From Ensifer aridi (GTDB lineage: Bacteria > Pseudomonadota > Alphaproteobacteria > Rhizobiales > Rhizobiaceae): DNA of 64,000 nucleotides. Every line of letters begins with the position of its first letter. Within the stretch, counting starts at the first letter, position 1. The DNA is taken from positions 62,001 to 126,000 of the forward strand of contig NZ_LUAV01000022.1 in NCBI RefSeq assembly GCF_002078505.1. The letters run 5' to 3'. A program made the translations under genes and the position numbers. Positions 27,361 through 36,812 of this stretch are shown here, piece after piece. Under the pieces are notes generated by a model. That model saw nothing but the letters and a program-made list of their open reading frames with translations. It was not told where the DNA came from and did not search any database.

Positions 27361-28112
27361 CTGACAAACTGCTCCCAGCTACCGTTAAGCGCCTGCCCCG
27401 CGGCAGCGCTGATCCTCTGTTTTTCCGCAGCCGTCAGATCGTCCGAAATTACGTTGTTGGTATTGGCCGGATCGACAAACCGTGCATTCGGAAATGTGTC
27501 GCGCAGATAGGTGAGGCACGCGACGATCCGATCGCTCAAGGTCGGGTAATTCGTATTGCTCAGCGCCGCGATAACGGCCAGTTCAACGTAGAACGACGGA
27601 AAATCCAGCCCTTTCTGGTCCCGCCACAGCTTGATGAGGCGCGACTCCTGCTGCCGGCCGCCCGCCCAGACGGTTGTGATATGCGTCTGGACGTTGGTTT
27701 TGGTCCACGTGCTGGCCTTGCGGCGATAAAGGCTGTGATCGTTCGACAAGGCGTTCTGCCGCTTGGCAGGGACTAGGTCCACGTCGTAGCCGCCGACCCT
27801 GATGTTGATGGAAACGTTCTGTCGTTTCGGCGCGTATCCCGCCCCTGTGAGCTTGGCGAAGAGCTTGTCGTATATCTCCTGGAGCGTATTAGGCGTGTTC
27901 TCCGACAGCGAGATAAACAGGTCGATATCCGTGCCGCTGTGATTGGCGGTTCCCTTGGAAAATGATCCGCTCGGGCTAATCGAAATCAGATTGCCGTTGG
28001 CCCACTCGCCAAGCAGTGGCGCCAGAATCCCTTGTACACTCCTCACCGGCGAGGAGGGGCCGGTATTAACGGCCTCACGGGCTAAGATCCCCTGCAGGTA
28101 AGCGTCGCTCAT
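27357..28112 (-). CDS. CD-NTase-like (SMODS) nucleotidyltransferase
   Basis: 251 residues from ATG 28112, with AAAGGA 9 nt upstream; the GTG at 28148 lacks a site. It has the polymerase-beta nucleotidyltransferase signature of CD-NTases: SPSGSFSKGTANHSGTDIDL (Gly49-Ser50, Asp62 and Asp64), with the third carboxylate Asp112 in GGYDVDLVPAKR. In CBASS such enzymes make cyclic di- or trinucleotides on infection. It is short for a CD-NTase (usually 300-400 aa), so the helical C-terminal lobe is reduced. First gene of a three-gene overlapping cassette. An antitoxin/minimal-nucleotidyltransferase role is the main alternative. Confidence 0.7.
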   Translation of the reverse strand: MSDAYLQGILAREAVNTGPSSPVRSVQGILAPLLGEWANGNLISISPSGSFSKGTANHSGTDIDLFISLSENTPNTLQEIYDKLFAKLTGAGYAPKRQNVSINIRVGGYDVDLVPAKRQNALSNDHSLYRRKASTWTKTNVQTHITTVWAGGRQQESRLIKLWRDQKGLDFPSFYVELAVIAALSNTNYPTLSDRIVACLTYLRDTFPNARFVDPANTNNVISDDLTAAEKQRISAAAGQALNGSWEQFVR

Positions 28113-28665
28113 GCGTGTGGGTCCTTTAAGGTGGGAGTGTAACGTCACATTTTACACTCCATCCCGCAAGAAGCCTGTTCGCGGCCGATCACAGATCAGG
28201 ACAGGCAGCGAGCAACGTGGGCCGCTCCACGCCCGTCGTCCAACATTAGGCGGTTTGAGCTGGACTATTGCGTTTGGGACATCTCAGAACTTGACTCGCG
28301 GCCGAAATGGAGGCCCAAAGTCATTGGACAGATCCATCGCAATCTTCCCGATACTCCCGAAGGCCATAGCTTACAAAGGGCTTGATGGCGAAAAAAGCGG
28401 CGAGCCCTCATTCGGCATCCAGGCACGGTTGGACGATTCGAACCGACGCCCCAAAAGCCCGCCTGCGATCGGTGAATGCGCCAAATACGTCCGCCCAATG
28501 TTTGCCGGATAAATTCTTCTGCGGCTGAATTTAATGGTGGTAATCCAAAGCCACGACTCAGCTCCGTCCGTGGCGACAGGGCGGGAGCTTTCCACAATTC
28601 GCGCGGCAAGCCCGTCCGGATTGGCGTTGGTGCGAGTGAGCTAAAACTTTGTTACAGTAAGTCGC
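28113..28665. other. Intergenic region with a tRNA T-loop-like fragment
   Basis: About 550 bp between the divergent CD-NTase and NERD-STAND genes. No gene is supported. On the minus strand GGTTCGAAT (28444-28436) looks like a tRNA T-loop, but no matching acceptor or anticodon arms are present. The region must hold both divergent promoters. Confidence 0.4.
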
Positions 28666-31600
28666 ATGAGTTACGATGAATATTTAGACGTTTTTATTGG
28701 CGACCCGATCGCGCACGGCTCAGAAGGAAAGCTTCTCAGAGCTTTGAGTAAATTCTCCAACGAGAACAAACAGCCACTTCTGGTGTTCGCCAATTTTGAG
28801 CTTTCAGGCCGGCAGTTCGACTTCGTTGTCATCACAGCTGCCCGCGTTGTCGTCACTGAGGTCAAATCAAGTGCCTTTCCTGTGCGCGGCAATATCGAGG
28901 GGATTTGGGAGTACGCGACAGCCGATGGCGGCTGGGCAACCGTCACCAACGGCTACAAGCAGGCTCTCCAGCGGAAGAACATCCTTCGCGATGCCATGGG
29001 GCGCTTGCCGGAAAGATTTCATCCAGAGGCGCACGTCGTTTTCAGCGACGAAATTCCAGAGGGCTCCAACCTCACGCCTGGAAACTTCAAGGTGCAAGTT
29101 GGCGGTTTGGAAGACTTTCTCATGGCTATTTCTCGGGAGGACGGCAATCCCTGGTCTCTTGAGGAATGGAGGCAATGGGCCGAACGTCAGCACCGCAGGC
29201 GAGTGCCATTGACCGAGGCATTTGACAAAGCACCTGCCGAATTGATGAGCCGGTATCGTGAAGCTCTCGTCAGAGACTATCAGCCGCAGGCAGATGGCTG
29301 GATCGCGCCCAGCGATCAACAACGAGAGGCCATTGCGTCCGCACTGGTTGGGGGAAGTGCCGGAGCATTCATCACAGGCCCTTCGGGATGCGGAAAAACT
29401 ATGATGGCGAAAGCGGCGGCGGTACATCTTTCGCGGAATGGTATGGTAGTTTTGTTCGTGCAGGCGAAAGATATTTCGGTATCGCTTGCCGACGCTTTGA
29501 AAACCGAAATTGCGCTCGTTGCCGATATTCCTTTGGGCTCGCTGCTGAAAGCAATCCGGCAGACGTCTGCGCGTGTGTGCATCTTTCTTGACGGCATAAA
29601 CGAGCTGCCCGGTACCGTCTTTGAAAAGACGCTTCGCGGATTGAAAATCCTTGCCAGGAGATACGGAGCACAGTTGATCGTCACCAGCCAGGGCAAAACA
29701 CCGACCATTCTCGAAGGACTGGCACTCATCACGGTGAGTGAACCGGATGATGACCTGAAAAATAGAATCGCGACATCCGCAGCAGCATTCTCTCTCTCTG
29801 CTCAGGCGAAGAAGGTTCTCACAGGGGTGCGAAGCGGCCTTGAGGCGAGAATGGTGGCCGAACTTCAAGGAGAGCTTGGTCTTGATGCGACAAGAAGCAC
29901 TCTTGTTGATCAGATCATCCGCAAACGCTTGGGAGAGAAAGCGAGAACCTGCCATGCCGGTCTGAGATCCTTTGCCCTTCAGCTCTTTGGGCAGTTCTCT
30001 TATTCGATGACCGAGACGGCATTCGACGATATTATGATCGCGAATGGTCTCGGCGATGAACAGTGCGAGACAATGCTCTCATCCGGCCTGCTTGAACGCC
30101 GCGCCGGCCGCATCTCTTTCTTTCACGAGATGTTCCTGTTTGGCTGCGCCGCGCAGGCCTACGGGCAGCTTGCCCGTTCGGAAACAGGCGCAGTGTCGCA
30201 AACGCTGAATACCGCCTTTGCCGAAGCCCTGGCACCGGATGTTTTGGCGGCGGTCGACGATGAGGCCACTGCCCGTGAAATCCTGGGCTCCCTGACGAGC
30301 GCTGATATTTTAGCAAAATGCGCTATGGGCGAGTCCGGCCCGGTCGCAAGGTCGGCATCCCGAAAAATATTAGCCCAAGCGGCATCCCAGATATTTTTCG
30401 ACATCGAAAACCTGCGATTGGCGCTTCGTGTGCCCGAGGACAAGGTCAGTGTCGAGTGGGAGCAACTGCCGGACTACAGCAAAGAAGAGATCGCACAGTT
30501 CTGCGGTTTGGGCATTGCTGCAAAATACGGCGTTATGGTCGAGGAGTACCTGAAGCTATGCCGCGCTATGGATGCTCAGCTCCTCTCGGAGCGCAAACGG
30601 CTGGACGATGATGCCCGACGGTACAATGCCGGGCTTCGAAGCGTGAGCTTTGGACTTGCGTATCTCGGCCTGTATTCCGGTTGGAAATCGAGCTTCCGGC
30701 TGATGGTTGGAGCTGCCCAATCGTTTTGGGAGGATGTTGGCCAAAGCGATGTTATGCGCTCCAAACATTTGATGGATTTGACATCAGGCGAACTGCATTT
30801 CGTCGTCGAACATAGGCATTTCCTGTACGTGGGACATGAATCGTCCTTCTGTGAGCAACTCGCTGAGGTGATTACGGCGAGGTTCCGGCGCGAACCATAT
30901 CATGTACAGCTCGCCATCCTGCACGCCGCCGGTTTCGTTCGTCGGGCCTCAGACGCGGCGCTCGCCACCTTGACCGAAGCGCTCAAGCAACTCGAGCCGA
31001 ACGGTTTTCACTTATTTATAAGCACCAGCATCATTGAGGCGCTGAAGCTTTTGGGCGCTCTTGACGAGGAGGCGGAGGAGGCGCGAGAAGGGATAAGAGA
31101 CCAGCTTCGGGCCGCGCTGGACGGCGAAGACGAAGAAGATACCTTTGAGCAGGCGTTGTCGATCTACGTTGCCCAGTTCGACCACCCCTTCGACGGCATA
31201 TATTGCGAGGAGGTCAACGGCCTTTCGGATATCGAGAAGAAGCGGTTGGTAACCCGCGCTTTTCAGGCTGATAGCGTTCGTCACTCCCTGTCGCTCAAAT
31301 GGCTTGCGACCGCAGTGGCAGATGAAGATGACCCTTCGGATGCGCCACTGTTCGTCCCCTATGCGCGCTATCCAGAAATTAATCCGCACTGGCAGGACGA
31401 AATCGCGGTTTTTGTTCTAGCGACGAGGTTCCTGGCGAGACATGGAGTCGAATTGGCTGAAACGCCCACGGATGACGATCGCCAACGATGTTTCGTACGC
31501 CTCCGTGAGATCGTAAGGTATGCTGAAATTCGTTCGGAGGCTGCCTTATCTGCTGCAGCTGCCGCCTGGGAAGCGTTGCTGCTTATACCTGCTCCGATCG

Positions 31601-31923
31601 TTATTAGTTGTCTGCATGACGTCATTCTGGAGGGGCTTGAGCAGCGCTCGCCGATGTCTGAGTCAAGAAGCTATGGATCGGTAGAAATTTCTCGACTTTT
31701 TCAGGCGGAATTACTGAAAATTGCACGGCAGTTCCTGCCTTTGGGCACTCCAGCATTGGACAGTCGCGGCGGCAAAGATGAGCGCGCCACAGCATGGGCA
31801 GCCAGCCTCGTCGGGGAGCTGGGCGACAGGAGCGATTTGGGAATGCTGCGAATTCTCCTCAATCAACCAGACTTCGCGCGATCGGCGACTGCTGCCATTC
31901 GCCAGATCGAAATGCGCTGCTAG
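28666..31923 (+). CDS. NERD-nuclease/STAND NTPase (Avs-like antiviral sensor)
   Basis: 1,085 residues from ATG 28666. Residues 1-130 are a NERD nuclease: GSEGKLLRAL (Glu20), FELSGRQFDFVVI (Asp52) and VVVTEVKSSAFP (Glu65-x-Lys67). The NTPase follows with Walker A ITGPSGCGKTMMAKAAA at about 235-250 and Walker B VCIFLDGINELPG near 305, the STAND/NACHT pattern. The last about 600 residues are helical repeats that would form the sensor. In Avs proteins the C-terminal repeats bind a phage protein, the STAND domain oligomerises and the N-terminal nuclease degrades DNA. A stand-alone gene. No trans partner is needed for single-gene Avs types. Confidence 0.8.
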   Translation: MSYDEYLDVFIGDPIAHGSEGKLLRALSKFSNENKQPLLVFANFELSGRQFDFVVITAARVVVTEVKSSAFPVRGNIEGIWEYATADGGWATVTNGYKQALQRKNILRDAMGRLPERFHPEAHVVFSDEIPEGSNLTPGNFKVQVGGLEDFLMAISREDGNPWSLEEWRQWAERQHRRRVPLTEAFDKAPAELMSRYREALVRDYQPQADGWIAPSDQQREAIASALVGGSAGAFITGPSGCGKTMMAKAAAVHLSRNGMVVLFVQAKDISVSLADALKTEIALVADIPLGSLLKAIRQTSARVCIFLDGINELPGTVFEKTLRGLKILARRYGAQLIVTSQGKTPTILEGLALITVSEPDDDLKNRIATSAAAFSLSAQAKKVLTGVRSGLEARMVAELQGELGLDATRSTLVDQIIRKRLGEKARTCHAGLRSFALQLFGQFSYSMTETAFDDIMIANGLGDEQCETMLSSGLLERRAGRISFFHEMFLFGCAAQAYGQLARSETGAVSQTLNTAFAEALAPDVLAAVDDEATAREILGSLTSADILAKCAMGESGPVARSASRKILAQAASQIFFDIENLRLALRVPEDKVSVEWEQLPDYSKEEIAQFCGLGIAAKYGVMVEEYLKLCRAMDAQLLSERKRLDDDARRYNAGLRSVSFGLAYLGLYSGWKSSFRLMVGAAQSFWEDVGQSDVMRSKHLMDLTSGELHFVVEHRHFLYVGHESSFCEQLAEVITARFRREPYHVQLAILHAAGFVRRASDAALATLTEALKQLEPNGFHLFISTSIIEALKLLGALDEEAEEAREGIRDQLRAALDGEDEEDTFEQALSIYVAQFDHPFDGIYCEEVNGLSDIEKKRLVTRAFQADSVRHSLSLKWLATAVADEDDPSDAPLFVPYARYPEINPHWQDEIAVFVLATRFLARHGVELAETPTDDDRQRCFVRLREIVRYAEIRSEAALSAAAAAWEALLLIPAPIVISCLHDVILEGLEQRSPMSESRSYGSVEISRLFQAELLKIARQFLPLGTPALDSRGGKDERATAWAASLVGELGDRSDLGMLRILLNQPDFARSATAAIRQIEMRC

Positions 31924-32078
31924 GTTTCTGGTCCCCACCACTCGGTGCATTGCGCTATCCACGACGCGGCCGACGTCGTGCAACAACACTATGGGCGGTT
32001 TCCTACCGCAGGTTAGGGCGCCACTAGTTGCGCGGAACACTCGACCAAATTTTGAACGGGTGTGAAAGCGGTTCAGGC

Positions 32079-33183
32079 CTATAAGATCCCCCACGCCCGA
32101 AACCTCCCCCTCCCCGTCATCTCACGCAGGCCGAGTTCCAAAACAATCCGCCGCGCCGCCTGCGGCGTCATGTCGAGCGTTTGTCCCACCATCCCGGCCG
32201 ACACAAGCGGCTTTGCCATGACGAGCTCGACCAGCTCCGGCAAGTTTGACGATGCCCGGCGCCCTTCCAACTTCCGGTCCATCATAGTCCCGGCCAGCGT
32301 CAGCCGGTTATGTTCTTTCATGCCGATCTCGGCGGCCGCGATCAGACTATTGGCGATGGCGAGCAGCCGGGTTTCGCGATCGCGATGGCGGCGCCGATCG
32401 ACGGGAATGGTTTTGAGGCCGAGATTGATGGCCGCGAGATGGGTGCCGGTCGTGATGCCGGCTTGGCGCAGGATCGAGGCGCAAAACAGCCGGCCGAGCC
32501 AGGGCGCGTGCTGAAGGACGGAAAGCTCGTTCCAGGCATCAAGGGCGACGATGGCCTGCAGCGCCGCAGGCAGATTTTCGGCCTGTCGCAGCACGCCGCG
32601 CCATTCGTCGAGCCGGACATCCTCGTCCCAGTCGAGATCGTAGATCATCGGATCTTTTTCTGCGGCGCCGACACGGCCAGGCCGTGTTGCGTTGTCGATC
32701 ACCGCATTCGACCGGGCCAGCACCGCATCGATAACAGCATAATCGACACCCGGTAGGTTCTCCGCGTCATCGTCATCAATCCCCCTCCCCTTCTGGGTCG
32801 ACGACGACCGGCGGGCGAACGACGCCGGCAGGCTCCACTGCCTCGGCGCCGACCGAATTGATGTCCGACGTTTGTCGCAAGGTTCGGATACCCTCTGCGG
32901 ACAGAGCCCAACCTGGTGACTGCCCGGCAATGCGCCGGCGGGTGCGCAACACGTCGCGGGCGATGGTGAGTTCGTGGGTTGGGGTGCGGGTGTCTCGAAA
33001 AGCGTCGTGGAGGACGAGGTCTTCGAGATGGACGAGTTCGCCGTCGATCCAAAGGGAGGCGCATGCGTCGGCGAAGTGGGTACGCTCGATCCAGCCCTGC
33101 CCGACCGGCGAGCGGGTGATACGCTCGTCGAGACGGGTCAATTCGACACCCGCGCGAAAAGCCGGCTCCATCAGGGCTGGCAT
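32079..33183 (-). pseudogene. RHE_PE00001-family protein (DUF1612/HTH), frameshifted copy
   Basis: The paralogue at 39174-40319 shows the full length. This copy reads MPALMEPAFRAGVELTRLDE to VVVDPEGEGD and stops at 32776. The rest (GIDDDDAENLPGVDYAVIDA onward, to RGRFRAWGIL) continues in another frame. The break falls in the G-run GGGGAGGGGG near 32780-32790, so a one-base slip is enough. The family is plasmid-borne in rhizobia and has a C-terminal HTH (about 50 residues from the end, MTPQAARRIVLELGL). Function unknown; DNA binding is likely. The frameshift may be real decay, a homopolymer error or a contingency tract. Confidence 0.8.
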
Positions 33184-33200
33184 GCTGAATTTCGTAAATC

Positions 33201-33225
33201 GTAAACCATTGAAATCATGGTAAAC
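33201..33225. promoter_or_regulatory. Putative operator upstream of the 32-kb RHE_PE00001 copy
   Basis: GTAAACC-N11-GGTAAAC lies 18 bp before the ATG at 33183. A near-identical arrangement, GTAAACC-N11-GGTTAGAC, stands between the XRE gene and the CBASS operon (41675-41704). Only a single half-site remains upstream of the 39-kb paralogue. Confidence 0.4.
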
Positions 33226-33455
33226 GATTTGCTAAAGGAACTCTATCTATAAGTTAGAGTTCTTCACTGGGTATGCTTTTGAGTTCGAGTTTCAACTATC
33301 GATAAGGACCAAGTATTGATTGTGCGACTTTGCGGCGAAGGTGATGGCTTTTCGCCAAGTGCCCCCATGTTCTCCCCGCGTTCGAGACCTTGATTCTCCG
33401 CTTGCGCCTGGAGTCTAGGTAGAAGCTAGACAAATAGGAACCAAGAAACCAACCA

Positions 33456-33657
33456 ATGGCCCTCAGCATCAAATGTCCAGAGACGGAAACGCTTGGCAAA
33501 GGCATTGGCCGAAACGACTGACGAAACCATTACGATGGCCACCCCCCTTATCGAAGAACTCGCTGCCAGCCGTCAACGATGGGCGAAGCTGCCGGTGCTG
33601 GACAACCGCTCTGCAGATGAGATCTTGGGGTATGACGAGAACGGGATCCCCAACTGA
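33456..33657 (+). pseudogene. VapB-type antitoxin, frameshifted
   Basis: It opens MALSIKCPETE at ATG 33456. After a one-base shift near 33490 it continues RLAKALAETTDETITMATPL and ends LPVLDNRSADEILGYDENG to TGA 33655-33657. This is the chromosomal-type VapB with its conserved C-terminal DEILGYDE. The stop overlaps the vapC start (TGATG), as in working vapBC pairs. Confidence 0.7.
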
Positions 33658-34038
33658 TGGTCATCGACACCTCGCCATCGTTGCCTCGTCTTCGAGGAGC
33701 CCGAACCGGAAACCTTCGAGCAAAAGGGCATCGACGCTCCACGGCGCTTCATCTGGGCCGCAACACTCCTGGAACTCGCAATTGTCATCGAGGTCTGCCT
33801 CGGCGAAGCAAGGACCGCAGAGCTTGATCTGTGCCTCCATAAGGGCGTCGAAATCGTCGCGTAGACGTGAAGCAGTTCCTCGTGGCGCGGCGTGCCTGGC
33901 GCAGCTACGGCCAAAGGGCGACATCCGGCAGGTCTGAATTATGGCGACTGCTTCTTCTATGCGTTGGAAAAGACGCACGGTGAACCGCTGCTATTCAACG
34001 GTGACGGCTTCTCACCTACAGACAGAGAGGCGGCATGA
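33657..34038 (+). pseudogene. VapC-type PIN toxin, multiply frameshifted
   Basis: It begins MVIDTS at ATG 33657, then shifts to VFEEPEPETFEQKG, FIWAATLLELAIVIEVCLGE and AELDL, and after another shift ends GLNYGDCFFYALEKTHGEPL, LLFNGDGFSPTD to TGA at 34036. The AIVAIV segment after MVIDTS is missing. In the family VapC is a PIN RNase neutralised by VapB. Both partners here are inactive. Confidence 0.7.
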
Positions 34039-34099
34039 TGAAGAAGTGGCCGAACTTGACGCCAGTCGGCAGCATTCTTGTCCGTAAAGCGTTCGGCAT

Positions 34100-34310
34100 T
34101 GAGATGATGAGACGGGCTCCATTTGGGCCTGTTCGACCGACTCTTGCGCCGCCTCGATGCGGCGATCACGCCGCGAAAGGCGCAGATAGTCCATAGGCGA
34201 TGAGCACGGTGCGTTCGGCCGTTCTTTGTGATGATCACCGTCTCGCACAAAGCGGCGTCCTGATAGGCTCGGAAGTCTTTGAATCCGCAGCGACGGTCAC
34301 TGTCGACGTC
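34100..34310 (-). pseudogene. Phd/YefM-like antitoxin remnant
   Basis: Reading the minus strand gives FKDFRAYQDAALCETVIITK and NGR, then in another frame TVLIAY and then DYLRLSRRDRRIEAAQESVE: an antitoxin core broken by frameshifts. No toxin partner is recognisable. It is part of the decayed region between the two RHE_PE00001 copies. Confidence 0.45.
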
Positions 34311-35379
34311 AAACAAGCATCGAGGGTCTTCCGGAACTTTTGCACGAATATTGGAGGCTGCGCGCATGATCAATAGCCATAGAACGGCAGATCGGAGCAG
34401 CGAAGCGGTGCATCACCGGCCGAGGAACTCGCCCCATCCTGCCGACCCTCCCCTCCTGCCCGGCGCCAAGATCGCTGCTCTTGAAATTCATGGCCCTTCA
34501 TTTCCCGGATCGGTCGTGCGCAGCGAGGATCCGACCCACGGCATGACTGCGGAGGTCGAGGCTGAATTGTGTGCGGAGAAGCTGCTCAAGGCCGACGGCC
34601 CGCACTTGCCGGGCATGCTGCGGCGGCTGTCCTCCTGGTCGACCCTAACGCGCTGGCGCCGGTCTTGGAAACGATGCTCCTCTTCAGCAGCTTCCCATTT
34701 CGGCGCCTTCTCTGCCCTGATGGGAGATTTATCGGGTTCGCCAGGAACCGCCGCAGTCTGCAACACCTCGACGCCATATATCCCTGTTAGCTGAATGTCC
34801 TTCGCTGCGTGAAACCAGCACCCAGGACTGCCACCGTCTGGCCGCCCTGCTCTCTCCCGGAGCTTATAGCCGGTCCCTAATCAGTTCTTCGTGGGCGGTC
34901 TTCATGGTAAATCGCTCTTTGCCGACTGAGGTGGGTGGATGACGTCGGGCGGCAGTAAAGCCTAATGCGCGTCTGATGGGGAGGTTAGACACCACGCGTG
35001 CTTTGAAAACGGCAGCGGTTTCTTCTTGCAGCTTCAAGCGAATACTGATGCCCACAGTGCCGCGATTCACTCAACCATCTCAGTTTCCTGCTGCGAGAGC
35101 ACCTTCTTGATGAGTGTCGACGCTCGCGCTCGCCGGCTGAAGTGCCTTTTCGGCCGTGGTGGTACTCTGATCGTCCTTGGTCGCTCCAGTCAGCGCAGGT
35201 TTCGGCGTACACGAAGGTGTGGCAGGCCTGCCGAAAGCTCTTGCCTGTCTCTTGCTCGCCGAAACCAAAGCTGACTGCTTTCTCATCGACTGCGAAAGGG
35301 ACCCTGTTCACTGGTGGATCATGAGCGAACGTTCCCATTCTCCCCTTTTTGATGCAAATGTCCTTCTCTTATTGAGGAG
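34311..35379. other. Degenerate region without intact genes
   Basis: No intact gene. Minus-strand fragments at about 35286-34864 (KQSALVSASKRQARAFGRPA, then in another frame IKKVLSQQETEMVE) look like a small, frameshifted hypothetical gene lying next to the palindrome at 35380. The plus-strand ORF at 34279-34794 shows no family resemblance. Confidence 0.35.
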
Positions 35380-35407
35380 AAAAACCCTGACAGCTGTCAG
35401 GGTTTTT
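35380..35407. promoter_or_regulatory. Second parS-like site: 28-bp perfect palindrome
   Basis: The same 18-bp core as at repB (CCCTGACAGCTGTCAGGG) extended by five A on the left and five T on the right, all paired. The next base on each side (G and G) does not pair. It stands in non-coding, decayed DNA 34 kb from repABC. A RepB-binding site is the simplest reading. A bidirectional terminator is possible because of the flanking A/T runs. Confidence 0.6.
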
Positions 35408-35587
35408 GATCTCGGGCGCGCCCTCCTTTGTGGCAGCGCGGCAATCAGTCTGTTGATCTTTTCATTACATTTTCAGCAAGATGCTTGGATTAGTCGTTTC
35501 CCACGACCGAACGCCACACTACGATCTCCGGATCCTGCATTCCCGGATTGGATCGTCTGCGGTTCCCCGCGTTGGCAGGGACGCACA

Positions 35588-35755
35588 ATGGGCAGATCAC
35601 CTCGGAAAGGACTGCGCTTGTGTCATTGCGTTTGTCGAGGAAGGTCATGGGAATACGCCAAGCGTTTCGGGGTGTCGCCACGCTTCGTGAACAAACTGAT
35701 GAAGCTCAAACGCGGCCGGATGGCTGCCACCAAGTCATTTGTGCGGTGCTAACCT
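35588..35755 (+). pseudogene. IS630-family transposase, N-terminal remnant
   Basis: From ATG 35588 the text MGRSPRKGLR, CRGRSWEYAKRFGVSPRFVN and KLMKLKRGRMAATK matches the N-terminal helix-turn-helix of IS630-type transposases, with a one-base slip in between. The DDE catalytic part is absent. No terminal repeats were identified. Confidence 0.55.
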
Positions 35756-36464
35756 GAGCGCGCAGTGCGATTGGGCATGCAGTCAGCGATCATCACGGCC
35801 CGAATCGGGCCGGTGCGTGAACTGCGTATCCTTGGCGCCGCCGGTTCCTCAAGGCATCGAAGCAATCTCTATTGTGGGACTTTGAACGCTGTTCAACCGG
35901 TCGAGACTGGGGGGCAGCGTTATCGTGCCCACGGCCCTTCGGCTGCAGGAGACTCGGACCTTCACCGCCCGGCGTAGGTCACATGGCGCCCCTCATGTCC
36001 ATGCGCATTTCCCACGTGTCGAGTTTCGCTTCGAGTTCACTGAGCGACGGGCGATGCTCTCTGTGGTCAGCCCTCGGGGTAGAGGAACCCGCCTCCGCCT
36101 GACTTCCTGCTCTTCCTAGCGGCTGCGAGCGAGGCGGCTACGAGGGTAATGAGAGCAGTCGGGGACGAGTAACGCTGACATTCAAGCTGTATGGGCGCCG
36201 TCGCAAGGGAGGGAGCGTTCATGCATGGCTTCTCCGAGGATTACCATTGCGCTGGTCTGATTCACTGTTAGGCGCGGCCCTCTCGTCACCTTGTCGCTCC
36301 GTGACGCACCGCCGCCTTCGGGGCACCGCGCAGTTGCTCAAGCGCTTCAGGCGAGGCAGCGATGCGGAAGCCCCATCTTCTTTCCTCCAGCGTAGGAACC
36401 TATCCCGATTTTGCCATTCTTATCGTTCAGTTCCCGCAAAGAGGAATTCCATGGAGGAGGGATC
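35756..36464. other. Intergenic, degenerate region
   Basis: About 700 bp with only short unsupported ORFs. No repeat, RNA or recognisable gene fragment was found. Confidence 0.35.
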
Positions 36465-36806
36465 GTGGAAGTCAGCGCCAGTGACCGCGAACTTATCGCG
36501 GTGATGAGACAGTATTTTGCGGCCAAAGCCGAGCTGGAGAGCTTGAGAACACAATTGGAGGCGGTACGACAATCAGCCGACGAGGCGATCGGCGTGTTCT
36601 ACGATCCCCGCCAGAACGCCGAGCACGCCGCCGACCTCGAACGCTCGCATCGCCTGAGGGGAGAGATGGCGTCGCTGATGCGGCGTGCTGAAGCTTGGGG
36701 CAGGGCAGCATCGGGTGCTGACCAGCACGATAGATCGGAGGCGGAAGCGGAACCGGAAGAATGGCAATCGTTTGAGAGGCGAGCCGAGGCATTCTTCGGC
36801 GGATAG
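36465..36806 (+). CDS. Small coiled-coil hypothetical protein
   Basis: 113 residues from GTG 36465, which follows GGAGGAGGG at good spacing; upstream in-frame codons lack such a site. The sequence is charged and helical (ELIAVMRQYFAAKAELESLR, TQLEAVRQSADEAIGVFY, then a Glu/Ala-rich tail ending ERRAEAFFGG), suggesting a coiled coil. No family recognised. It survives in a decayed region next to an integrase remnant, so it may be part of the plasmid backbone. Confidence 0.5.
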   Translation: MEVSASDRELIAVMRQYFAAKAELESLRTQLEAVRQSADEAIGVFYDPRQNAEHAADLERSHRLRGEMASLMRRAEAWGRAASGADQHDRSEAEAEPEEWQSFERRAEAFFGG

Positions 36807-36812
36807 TCACGC

